Of a DNA stretch of 64,000 nt, positions 1 through 9,661 are shown piece by piece; positions within the stretch are counted from its first letter, which is position 1; every line of letters starts with the position of its first letter. Source of the stretch: Alopecurus myosuroides (taxonomy: Eukaryota; Streptophyta; Magnoliopsida; Poales; Poaceae); NCBI GenBank assembly GCA_028641055.1, contig CM054060.1:298905835-298969834 (forward strand), in the 5' to 3' direction. The notes under the pieces were generated by a model that was not told the origin of the DNA, made no database searches, and saw only the letters and a list, made by a program, of their open reading frames with translations. A program made the position numbers and the translations under genes.

Positions 1-846
1 CTGTCTTAGAGGGAGTATTTTCCGAGTACCTCATCGGATTTGAAGTTAAACCGGTATACTCACAGAAGTGGTTGGATATGCAAAGACACCCAATACTGTG
101 TAAGATTTAGACTGCTGAGACCATGGACTATCAGAGACTTGACACACCTAAGTACTGGAATGAGTTGAGAGTGAGCCGATTCCTCAACGTAAGCCCTCAT
201 CTTATTCCCGAAAACTAGACGCTCAGACGATAACCCGGTAAGGGGTCCTTGCCGGTTGGAAAAGTGTCTTTGCAATAGAAGTAAGTTTTTTTGCCAATGT
301 TCGGGATGGCTAGCTAAGGCTACAGCTAGATAAACTATATATTTGCATCTCTAGAAAGAGACACCCCCACAGACAATTAGTGGGCCTTCGGAAGTTTCTG
401 GATGCTTGTTGCAATAAAAGTACTCTTGAAACATATCTAGGTTAGGTTCGATCGGAAGATAATCCTCACAAAGTACTGTAAATTTGCTAGCATTGAGAAC
501 ATAGTTTGGAGGGATGTCCTGGAGATGTTAACCAATAGTGTGCCAAGACTCTACTGAAGAAACGAGACCAGGGTGGTCGGAAACAGCGGGTCACGTGGTC
601 AATGAAGGTGGTTACCTCATCTGGTCCAGGGGTGGGCCGAATCTTGTTTCCGGGGGCGCGCCAAGAGATATTATCCGGCAAAAGGTCGGATTCCTGCATC
701 TCCTGAAGGCGATTTTGGGTGACTTCGTACTTGCACCGGCCTACAATCATCTCTTCTTTGTTCCGGGCTGAGGAGCCAACCGGATCAACGGCTCTTTTCT
801 TCTTGCCAGTTCCCGCACCCTTGCTTGCCATGGATTTTTCACCCAT
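1..846 (-). pseudogene. Antisense gypsy-type transposase-like pseudogene fragment
   Basis: Reading leftward from an ATG at 846-844, the minus strand encodes a Lys-rich start, then the pattern typical of the plant 'transposase (putative) gypsy type' domain (PF04195-like): a stretch with EVTTFIDHVTR, then RFFSRVL, and after stops and frame changes further matches such as LCEDYLP, FQEYFYCNK and a late QYWVSLHIQPL. It is broken by several stops and at least two frame shifts and leaves the window at base 1. Its position next to a probable 3' LTR at 1444, and its direction away from that LTR, mirror the antisense gene at 19900-24967. I infer an accessory antisense ORF of a truncated Tat-like Gypsy element lying mostly outside the window. 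The family call rests on remembered domain pattern, not a search. Confidence 0.6.
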
Positions 847-1006
847 TTAAAGTGAGAGCAAGTTTTCTCCGGTGGCGACGGCGAGGCTCGCGCAGTGGAG
901 TTATAATTTCGATGGTGGCGGAGCTTGAGCTCCCAAGCGGCGCTGGAGGTTGAAGGAGAAGTGGGAGAGGGTGGTACGGAATGGCTCAGGGTCACCCCCT
1001 CACCAC

Positions 1007-1014
1007 AATTTATA
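1007..1014 (-). promoter_or_regulatory. Candidate TATA box of the antisense pseudogene
   Basis: On the minus strand this reads TATAAATT, 168 bp upstream of the ATG at 846. The equivalent gene at 19900 has TATAAATA 176 bp upstream of its ATG, which makes an internal antisense promoter plausible in both. No experimental support is visible. Confidence 0.4.
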
Positions 1015-1443
1015 GATGTGATACAAAACCCTAAAACTTACCACGGAGTTTTGAAGAAAAGACCCCCAGAAATGCTAAATTCCTAACATTGACCTAGGTC
1101 AAACATAGGAAATAAATGTGATTTGCATTATTAAATGCACGAAGCAGATCAAGAGATAAGCCACAAAAGATTTACTTCCTCAAATCACGGAGGTAAACTC
1201 GCAAACATAACTACCCAGATAAACTATGTCGGTTTAAATGGATATGTAAAGAGGAAAAAATGAAAACAAAACTTCAATAGATCGAGATCAAGATTTTGGC
1301 TTAAGGAAAAGTCGGTTTATCATTCCAGATGAAATAACAAGACCCGACTCTATTCCCAGTTATGCAAAATTATGTTTTCATTTCAGGAGCTTAATGTGAA
1401 CGACCAAACCTTGATTTGACATTCACATTAACCCTGGGGCTAA

Positions 1444-2010
1444 TGTTGGGGGGTGACTAATGGGGTCACCCAGCCAAGGCACTTATGAACCGGATTTGCT
1501 GGAAGCCGGTTTAGAAGACGAGGTCCGGTTTACCTCAGAACCACCCAAACCGGGAGAACATGCCTATAGGCGAACTACCAGCGGAGGCCCAGTTTACGTT
1601 CTAAAGAGTGGAAGATCTATGATTCGGCTAGAGGACGGTTTAGGGCCCAAGAAAGATTCCAGAACCGGTAGGGACTCTTCTGACTGGGTTAGGCTAGGAC
1701 TCCGACTGCGGGCATGACCTGGATTCGGCTGTAAGATCAGGAACTTGTTTTCTATATAAAGCGAGTTCCTGTGACGTAGAAACCAAGTTCTAGCTCATAT
1801 AAATAACTCTCGGTACATCGGAAGTCAGAATCTCTCATTGCAATCGAGACCTGGAATCAGAAGGAGTAGGTTTTACCCTCCATAGAGGGGCCCAACCTGG
1901 GTGAACTCACATCTCTCGTTTCCGCGATAACTCTTTCGATACTTCGCTCGAAAGTTATGGCCTCACAATCTAGTTCTCGTGTGAGGACACTTGCCGTGAC
2001 AACCCCACGT
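1444..2010 (+). repeat. Probable 3' LTR of truncated Gypsy element
   Basis: The segment starts TGTTGGGGGG just after a purine-rich tract (ccctggggctaa) that could be the polypurine tract, and contains TATATAAA at 1753-1760. The right end is uncertain; a CA near 2010, in a stretch mirroring the G-rich start, is my best guess. The matching 5' LTR lies outside the window, so neither length nor TSD can be checked. AACCGG/CCGGTT words are frequent here and in the adjoining fragment. Confidence 0.4.
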
Positions 2011-2109
2011 CAATAACTCTAATACTTGGTTGCCGCACCCGGATGTCACCATGCTTGCCCCCTAAATATCTTCATCGCCTTTGCATCCGAAGTCACACCT
2101 AGCCGCATA

Positions 2110-2364
2110 CTCCCTCCGTCCATTTTTAATCTACATTCTACAAGTTTTATGACAAAATAGCAAGTCATTTGATATATTAGATATATGAACAACCAATCCA
2201 AACTACATTAAAATTAATGACATCCAATAGTTATATAAATATTGATTCGTTTTCTGTGTTGGTGTTGATTACCGAGGATACAATTAATGTGGAGGACCTA
2301 GAATGTAGATTAAAAGTGGACAAATTCTTGGCATAGAATGTAGATTAAAAGTGGACAGAGGGAG
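2110..2364. mobile_element. Stowaway MITE (Tc1/Mariner type)
   Basis: A 255-bp element starts CTCCCTCCGTCC and ends with the inverted match ggacagagggag. It is flanked by TA at 2108-2109 and 2365-2366, the Tc1/Mariner target duplication. The right subterminal segment is present twice: gaatgtagattaaaagtgga at 2301-2320 and again from 2336, before the true end. The element is non-coding and would depend on a transposase in trans. Confidence 0.88.
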
Positions 2365-2366
2365 TA

Positions 2367-3369
2367 TTCCCTTCTCCGATGAGGCCGATCACCGCCTTTT
2401 ATGCCATTGGTGGGCCGTCTCAGTTGCGCCGGGGGTGTGGCTTTCCCAGCTCTGGACCTTCTCTCAAAAAAAAACTATGGACCTTTTTTCAGGGAAAAAC
2501 TCGGTTTTTTAGAAACTGGAAAGCTCTGCAGCTGCATACTTAGGGTCTATTCGAAAACGCTCCAAATGTAGTGAACTCCGTCGACCCAACTACTGAGGAC
2601 GATTCCAGCATCGTTGGTGGAGCATGGAACGTTCGGCACAGCTCCGCATTATTTCTCATGGGCCAACAGCCCATTAATGATTGATTCGGTTTGTTCGGAG
2701 GAAGTCTGCCAGCCCAGCCCAGCCATCAGCAGCCGCAGACATGTGGACCCAAACCGTCGGGATATTCTTCCCCACCCATTCCCAAATCCCCACGGACGCA
2801 CGCAAATCAGCCTCGCACCCATTCCTATGATTCGTCCTCCCATCGATTTTAGCAGTCGTAGACGGCTCGATCCAGGACGCCCAGACCAAAACGCGGCGGC
2901 TGAACCCGTTACGAACGCCACCAACATAGCACCTGCTGGAGGAGGCGAGCGTGGGGCCGCCCGTCGGTCTGGATGCGAGAGGAGTCATGTGTTTGGATCT
3001 TGAGCTGTCAACTGCAGGTAGGACGCAATGGCGTCAGGAAGAACGGCTGTAGGAGGCGACGAGTCTGGAGGCCAGCGGCTAGGTCATGGTGGAGTGCTTG
3101 ATTCGTTCCAAGGAGAGACGAAGCGGCCTCACTCGGGAGGAGGAAGAACAGAGGCGGACCGTTTTTGTTGACTAGGCGGTGACATTTCTCTGTAATTTGA
3201 CGCTGCTCCGCGATGGACTGCTCTGTGGATCAGCGAAACAGGTGCTCCGCAGTTTGTACATACAAATCTCCCAGCTTCGCGGATCTGACTCCACGGAGTT
3301 GGCGTGTTCGGCGCTACTCCAAGGTGCTCCGACCAGAAGCTGGAAGCTGGGCTGTTGCCGAACACGCCC
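2367..3369. other. No recognisable gene; anonymous spacer
   Basis: Short open frames occur on both strands (for example 2614-3003 plus, 2674-2988 minus), but none has recognisable motifs, and overlapping frames are equally open, as expected by chance in GC-rich sequence. I see no terminal repeats here. Confidence 0.5.
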
Positions 3370-3372
3370 TTA

Positions 3373-3577
3373 GACTGCTCACAATGGGAGTAACATAGGG
3401 GGTATCATAAGTGCCACATAGGCAAAAAAGATGATGTGACACTCATTTAATGAGGAGAGAGTGTTAGTGGTATCATAGGTAGATACCGTAACATAACGCA
3501 TTCCAATACTAGTATATGATACCACAAACATGTTAGTACGCATTGTGAGTGTATGTTACTCCCCAGTGTGAGTAGTC
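3373..3577. mobile_element. PIF/Harbinger-type (Tourist-like) MITE
   Basis: A 205-bp non-coding element has long imperfect terminal inverted repeats: GACTGCTCACAATGGGAGTA at the left, and the complement of tactccccagtgtgagtagtc at the right. It is flanked by TTA at 3370-3372 and 3578-3580; a 3-bp TWA duplication is characteristic of PIF/Harbinger insertions. Confidence 0.8.
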
Positions 3578-3810
3578 TTATACACCGGGCGGCATTCCTC
3601 CACTTCAATCCGCAGATATATAATGGTCATCCCAACTCCCACCTAGCCTAAGCAAGGGGAAAGTAGGAGAGAGATTGTAGATCAGGGATGTCGCCGGTCG
3701 CACCGCCGCCAAATAGAGCTCCTCCGCCTTCGCTGCCTCGCCACCCAACTGGTCCTCGTATGAGGATCGAGCCGTGTTCCAGTCGAGGCGAGGAAATAAG
3801 TAACTCCTTT

Positions 3811-3975
3811 GGGAGCTGTAATTTAGAATCGAGAAGCTCCTTTGGGAGCGGTAGTCCGCAATCAAGCGGCTCCTCTTGGAGCTGCAGTCCGCAATCAAGC
3901 AGCTCATTTTCGAGCTGCAATCAACAATCAAGCGTCTCCTTTCGGAGTTGCAGTCCGCAATCAAGCGACTCCTTT
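3811..3975. repeat. 33-bp minisatellite, five units
   Basis: Five head-to-tail units start at 3811, 3844, 3877, 3910 and 3943, each exactly 33 bp. The core resembles ggagctgcagtccgcaatca followed by agcggctccttt. Because the period is 11 codons, several frames stay open on both strands and give repetitive Ser/Gln-rich or Arg/Ser-rich peptides; no known family is recognised. It lies 38 bp from the left end of the nested LINE, so before that insertion it sat close upstream of the F-box gene promoter. Confidence 0.85.
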
Positions 3976-4311
3976 CGACGATCGAAGCAATCAATCTTCT
4001 CCGAATTCGACCAGATCTCTTATTTTATATAGCAAGCCTTTAATGCCCTGCTTTAACTTTATAAAGCAACATAGTTCACATGGTACACACGAACACAATG
4101 ATGGGACTACAGCTTCTCTGACCTCCCACATAGGGGCAACACCAACCAACAGTACCACACACAACGACATAACACAGGGGGCGGCACCCCACAAACACCG
4201 GAAAGAAATGACTCCAACAAGTGGAACAACTAAGAATGGAGAGCGGCCAACATGCTGTAGCGTCTCCGAAGCTCCCCGGCCATCTGAATCAAGCTATCCC
4301 GATCCTGCTCC

Positions 4312-5082
4312 TTAGCGAGCACCGCCCACCACTGCACAAACATGAGCATTTTGAAAAATAATGTCAGCCGACTTGTTAGGAATGATCGATTCCATGGTTA
4401 ATTTATTGCGCGTGAGCCACAGTGTCCAGGCCAGCGCGGCGAACAACACCCAAGATGTTTGGCGTGCAGACCCCGTGAGCGCGTGAATCAAAGCGAAGAG
4501 TTGAGGGAAATTGGCCGGACCCCAGTCACAGCCCAAGGTATCTCTGATTACGCTCCACCCAAGTTTGGCCAGGACGCAGTTGAAAAACATGTGAGCTACA
4601 TCCTCTTGAAGCCCACCCAAGGCGAAGGTCCCATACGCTGGGCCCCTGCGCGTGGCCACCTGCATGCTCGACGGGAGCCGGTCCAGTGCGAGCTGCCACG
4701 TGAAGATCTTGACTTTGATGGGCACCCTAGCGCCCCACACGTCCGCATGAAAGGCGACCGACGGGCCCCTGAAGATAGCGGAGTACATAGAGGACACCGA
4801 GAACCTGCCCGAGGGTTCAAGTGCCCACCCAGCGACATCCAAACCCTCCGAGAGCTGCACGCCCTCCACCTCTCCCACTAGCGCAGCCCACTTCTCCGTG
4901 CACTCTAGATCGAAGGCGCAGCGGAAATCAACCCCAATGACGTTCCCAGGAAGCGCCTCCCCCACCGACACTCGGTGGTCATCGCAAATCGCGAAAAGTC
5001 TATGGAAGCGAGTTCTCAGAGGGGCGTCCCCAATCCACCAGTCCAACCAAAAGCTCGTGTGCACGCCACTCCTCTCCGAGTG
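4312..5082 (-). pseudogene. LINE ORF2 C-terminal part (zf-RVT domain)
   Basis: This minus-strand frame carries a tryptophan-rich segment (SFWLDWWIGD), then the zf-RVT region of plant LINE reverse transcriptases: WGARVPIKVKIFTWQLALDRLP, followed by a cysteine/histidine pattern and DVAHMFFNC. ORF2 ends with a stop at 4312-4314. The adjoining LTR begins at 5088; the open frame running beyond it is fortuitous. The upstream part of the same ORF is found at 18147-18339. Downstream (4026-4311) is the LINE 3' UTR with a diverged TATAAAG...GGGCATTAAAGGC tail. Confidence 0.8.
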
Positions 5083-5759
5083 TCTAGTGTAACATCCCAG
5101 GTTTGCAAATCTCCCCCCTAGATGTTTGTTTCGTGTTTTATTTTTGTTTTGCATCATGTCATCATATTCATTTGATTTTTGTTTGCATCGTGTTGCATTT
5201 GATCTCTTGGTTTCCATCTGTTTTTCTTTTTGAATTCCGAACAAAACATTCAAATTATTGGTTCATACTTGTTATGTTACTTTGTTTCAAATAAACATTA
5301 CAAAACTATCCAATCTGTTGTTTCCATTAAGTAGAAAGTTCAAACCATCAAAGTGTTCTCTTTAATCATTCAATGAACCTCAAATTCATTCAATTTCAAA
5401 CCAAATTCCAAACAGCACCCAAAAAGTCAAAATTTGGAAACAAACAGTCCCAAAACTGTGCTTCTATCATAATTAATCCATACAAATTTTCCCTAATTTT
5501 TTTCTCTAGACCAAAACCTCTCATCTCTTTCCTTCCCTTTCTGCAAAAAAAAAAAAAAAAAAAAAAGAGAAAGGGAGGCAACCAGGCCAGCCCAACTGGG
5601 CCGGCCCAGTCCCCAGCCAACGTGCGCTCGGCCGAGCAGCCCGCGAACTGCGTCTCCCTCCTCCGTACAGGAGATGACGCAAGCACGCACGCATGCCACC
5701 TGCGCCTCCCCACTCCTCACCTGCTCCCCTCTCCCTTTTCTACCCCCCTAGAGCCCCCA

Positions 5760-5768
5760 AAACCCTAA
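5760..5768 (+). promoter_or_regulatory. Telo-box AAACCCTAA in LTR
   Basis: AAACCCTAA is followed by CCCTAACC and then a CT-rich tract with CCGCCGCCG, the composition of a plant 5' leader. Telo-boxes near start sites of translation-related plant genes are well known. The same motif is in the 3' LTR at 14747-14755. Two to three units are too few to be telomeric DNA. Confidence 0.5.
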
Positions 5769-6130
5769 CCCTAACCAACCCGCACCCCTTCCCTCTCTCT
5801 CCCACCTCCGCCGCCGCCGTTCGAGAGAGGCGCTGCCGTTTCCTTCCGCGGCCGGCCGCCGCTCGCCGGACACGCCGTCGTCGCCTCCGACTCCCTCCGG
5901 CTGCGCTGCGGCCACTCCGGCGAAGAGGGTGAGCCCCTCTTTCCGTTCTGCTACTTGCCCCCCTCGTTCCCGTGCCGTAGATGCCTCGATTTCCTTCCGG
6001 TCGTTCGTTGTCTTCGCTGCTCTGTACTCGACAGAGAAGAGCACCTGCAGGATCGCTTGCAATTCAGATTAGCACCGAAAGTTATGTTCAAAACCAACCA
6101 GCCCCGTGTATTATCAGAACAGCCACAGCA

Positions 6131-6187
6131 GCCCATCTGGTAGAGCGCTCGCTGCGCGCAACCTCAGCGCGCGGGATCAAATCCCGA
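6131..6187 (+). other. tRNA-like module 1 in 5' LTR
   Basis: It has an A-box-like stretch (catctggtagagc), a GC-rich self-complementary middle, and GGATCAAATCC at 6174-6184, one base from a Pol III B box. It is followed by a second tRNA-like module about 100 bp downstream and repeated in the 3' LTR at 15118-15174. It lacks a recognisable acceptor stem, so it is tRNA-derived or tRNA-mimicking rather than a functional tRNA gene. Confidence 0.5.
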
Positions 6188-6282
6188 CCCCCCCTTTTAT
6201 GCTCCTTTATTTCTGATTTAATTGCAGTATGTTTTGAGCTATAACCCCCCTGCGAGTAGTTCCCCTTCACAACCACAGCAAC

Positions 6283-6344
6283 AACTCATCTGGTTGATTC
6301 CTTGCGCAGCAGGCAGGAGGGCAGGGGTTCGAATCCCCCCCTGC
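6283..6344 (+). other. tRNA-like module 2 in 5' LTR
   Basis: It shares catctggtt with module 1 and has a perfect B box GGTTCGAATCC at 6326-6336 framed by a GC stem (gcagggg...cccccctgc). It then runs into an A/T-rich tail. The 3' LTR copy is 15270-15330, one C shorter. An intact cloverleaf is not evident; a SINE-like or tRNA-relic origin is possible. Confidence 0.55.
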
Positions 6345-7341
6345 AACAAAAACCAATCTTTTTCTCTCTTATTTTTCTAGACCTAGATCTACTCTAATTT
6401 GCTCACAGGTCCCTGCTAGGATTTATCTAGGTCCCTGTAATTTTTCTTTCCAGGTCCCTGCTACTTTTTCTAGGTCCATAGCTATTTCTATCAACCATAA
6501 ATATGATTAACCTTGGTAATTCAATAACTTTTGTTTGGAAACTCCGATTGCAAAACTTCAAACATGTAAATCACTCTATTTTAAATTCTCTACCCAAATA
6601 TAAAATTTGTTTACTGTTTTGAATTTTCAAAATGCAATTCAAATTTGAATTCAAATAATTCAATTGCAATTTGCTAAAATCCATAACTAATTCATTATTA
6701 ATCCAAATCATGCAAATAAAATATGTTTTCCATACCATTTTAAATAACCTATTCAAATATAATTTTTGTTTTCTGTTTTGAATAATTAAAATTGCCTAAA
6801 CAATTTAAATCTTGTTTAATTCAATTAAAACTTGTTTAATATTGTTTAATTCATAATTAAATAATCCTAACTCCTATTTCAATATTTGAAACATGTAATC
6901 CAACTAAAATCTGATGTTATTTTCAAATATAAACTTTGTTATTTGTTTTGCACAATTTAAATTGGTGAAAACAACAACTATTTGTGTAATCCCTTTAAGG
7001 AACCAAAAATTCCATAACTTACTAAATAAATTTCTAAATTGGTAAACCCTATTTTAAATTGGTTCTATTGTTGTTATTTTGTTGTTTTCCTCATCCATGC
7101 ATCATACTAATTCACCTTCATCTGTTGATTAGTTGGAAAACAAATAATCTAACCAAAATCCATGGGCTTTTCATATGCAACTCAAATTTGCATATGTGTC
7201 CATTTAAATTGTGTTACCATGTCAACTAGTTTATTTTGATGCATCTATTAACCTGACATGCATCATCCCCATGATTGTGCACTATGCCATGATATTGATT
7301 GTTTATCTTTCTGCATTGTTTGTTTGCTTCTTCTCGGATAG

Positions 7342-8677
7342 ACGACGACGTTGAGTCCGACGATCCTTACAACACCCCTTCTGAGGTTCTAGCCCAGTAC
7401 CAGGCTACTGGGTTTGCAGGAAAGTTATCACTCACATGAACCACTGTGTTCCTTTCAACATTGGTTACCGATACTTTTCGTTGTTCTTTTCTGCTAGCCT
7501 TAGTAGTAGTTGTTTCTGTTACGAACCTATCACATGAATCCCTTAACCTTGATATTGCCTCACCTACACTCCTATCACCCCTTTGGTTGAGCCAGTGTCT
7601 TACTAGCATGCTTAGGTTGCTTTGCTCGAGTCTGTTACCCGTTACTTTCTGTTATTACTTCTATTATGTTTTGGGGGCTCGTTGTTAATAAATCAACCTG
7701 TTGTTAATAATATGCTGATAAGGCACCGGCAGGAGGCCCTTTGTGGTTTTGAGGCCTGCTAGTGTCGACCCTAATAGGAAAAGGGTCTTGTCTACTGATC
7801 CATGATGAGCGTGCTCACCGCATCCGGGTGGTAGTATGGAACCCCCCTCGACTTTGACCTGATCCGCAGTTTGTCCGAAGAGCCACACTTAGTTCGGGAG
7901 TTCCATTTGCGCATAAGCATGAATGGGTCGCTCCCATGGTTACTGTTGATGATGATGATGCATATAGGGCGAGGCCTGTGGTGCCGGGGGGTGTGGTTTT
8001 CACCCCTGCGCTTAGGTTAGGTCGGACTGGCCGGGACCTTATAGCTCCGTGGCTCCTAGGACAGGTTGTAGAGATGGTTCGAGTCGTGTCGAGCCCACCT
8101 GAGTTTTAGTTGGTGGCTTGAGTGTGTACGGGTACTGGAGCACACCCTGCAGGGATAAATCTTCTCGAGAAGCCGTGTTGTCCGCGGTTATGTGACGACT
8201 TGGTGAAAGTACTGGCTAACAAGTACTCAGACAACTTACACCTAACTAATGTTAACTTGACTAGTAATAGACTTATTGACACAACAACTTGATCCATTAT
8301 TCATTAATCCAACTGTGTGAGTTATCCTCGGATTGCTTCTTTGGATAAGGGGCGAGATCCAGGATGGGTTTTGTTTGATGGTCAACAACAGTTGGTTACG
8401 TTACGCTATCTTATCTCCTCTCTGTTAGCTGGAAGTGGTAGTGTTTCTGTAGTTGGTTAGCGCAGCCAGTTGCAGCATCTTTTATAACCCCTTTCTTCCG
8501 TTGAACCCAAGGCATCTGTGCTTGGTGTTGACGGGTTACACTTTGGTGAACTGTGAGTCTTGCTTGCCAGTACGTTGTTGTACTGACCCCTTTGGGGCTG
8601 TGGTTTACGCAGACGACGATTCCGAGGATCCCCATGGAGGCTACTACGTGGAGTACGACGACGCTGTTGACGAGTAG
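7342..8677 (+). other. Candidate spliced acidic exons inside the LTR
   Basis: Two short acidic coding stretches lie behind AG acceptors: 7342-7419 (preceded by ctcggatag, with DDVESDDPYNTPSEVL) and 8613-8677 (preceded by tttacgcag, with DDSEDPHGGYYVEYDD and a stop at 8675). Both begin acgacga, and the first is 78 nt with phase 1 at both ends, so they would join in frame. The donor after the first is GA in this LTR and GC (gcaagt) in the 3' LTR. No in-frame ATG was found in the candidate first exon (ending 5928), so translation is doubtful. A captured host-gene fragment is possible. Confidence 0.35.
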
Positions 8678-9157
8678 ATAGCGGACCCGGGCAGGATCCG
8701 AGACTTCGTGGATGGGCTCCGTTTTCCTTTCATTGCCGGCCTCTTAGGCCTATTTGGTTTTGTCTGTACTCAGACCTGTTGAATGCTTCCGCTGCTATGT
8801 ACTGAATGTCATGTTGGGACATGTGTCCTCTGGATGATTGTATTTGCTATCTCTGCCTTAGTGAAGGCCATTTGCAACCTTATTTCAATCTTTTGTGTCT
8901 TAGAGATATGTTGTGACTATCATTCATTCAAAGCTGTTGACGTACCGTGCGTGATTGATATGAAGTACGTCGACAGTAGTGCCTATGACTTCTAGTGGAT
9001 AGTTTACATCGACGGTGGAATAGCAGGGCTTGTGTTGTCGTGCATAAGCGCAGGCCTACCAGGAAGCTGGGACGTGGGAGCAGTTATGCCCCATAATCCA
9101 AGCACCTGCTATCCAGTTCGTACGATGAGTATCCCTTAGAAGCCAGGGTGCGACAAA

Positions 9158-9170
9158 TGGTATCAGAGCC
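9158..9170 (+). promoter_or_regulatory. Primer binding site of chromodomain Gypsy element
   Basis: TGGTATCAGAGCC lies 2 bp after the 5' LTR. It is the usual plant LTR-retrotransposon primer site complementary to the 3' end of initiator tRNA-Met. Confidence 0.9.
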
Positions 9171-9661
9171 TGTCTGCCTGTAGGATCCCTTTTACTGGTC
9201 GCAGTTGAGTCTAGAAACTATTTTGTAGCTATATAGGAAAAATGAAACGTGAGAGTAGGAATTCTGCCATTTTATTTCTTTCCCCACCCACCCTCCCTTT
9301 TCTGGTAAGGAAGTGCAACGTTGTTTTTTCCCTTCTCATCTAAACTTTCAAGTTAGGATTTCACGTGTTCTGGCTTCTTCCGTAGTACCTCATGTGTTTG
9401 TGGTCTCCTGTTTCCTAGTTGTTGCTTCGACATCGTCCTTCACAAATCTTCTCTTTCGTGGTTAACCTCCATCCGTTTTGTTCCGGAGATTTTTCTTCTT
9501 CAACACCGCACCCGTGTGGTACTCAAACCATTTATGGTGAACGTTGAGGGTAGTATATGTTTGATCCATGCTACCTTCTTACCGTCTGAAGTAATTCTTT
9601 TAAGCACTTATATTGGATTTTGTTATCCGGTTAGTGTGTTAACCTTGGTATCCTCTTCAGG

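Larger units (their letters stand above)
5088..9155 (+). repeat. 5' LTR of chromodomain Gypsy element
   Basis: It starts TGTAACATCCCAGG and ends GGGTGCGACA. This 4.07-kb LTR is unusually gene-like. It has a 22-bp poly-A tract near 5546, a telo-box, a CT-rich leader, a candidate splice donor at 5929 (gaagag|GGTGAG region), two tRNA-like modules, an AT-rich intron-like stretch (6360-7330) and two candidate acidic exons. The short open frames within it are not otherwise recognisable. Confidence 0.93.

Noticed and set aside
3842..4315. 157-codon open frame over the minisatellite
   Set aside because: The 33-bp period keeps frames open. The frame runs across the LINE boundary into the LINE 3' UTR, so it cannot be an ancestral gene.
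5760..5776. Interstitial telomere repeat
   Set aside because: Only two to three CCCTAA-type units are present within a promoter-like context, so telo-box is the better reading.
5748..6062. Open frames repeated in both Gypsy LTRs as genes (and at 14735-15049)
   Set aside because: They are duplicated exactly with the LTRs, overlap on opposite strands and have low-complexity Pro/Arg composition.
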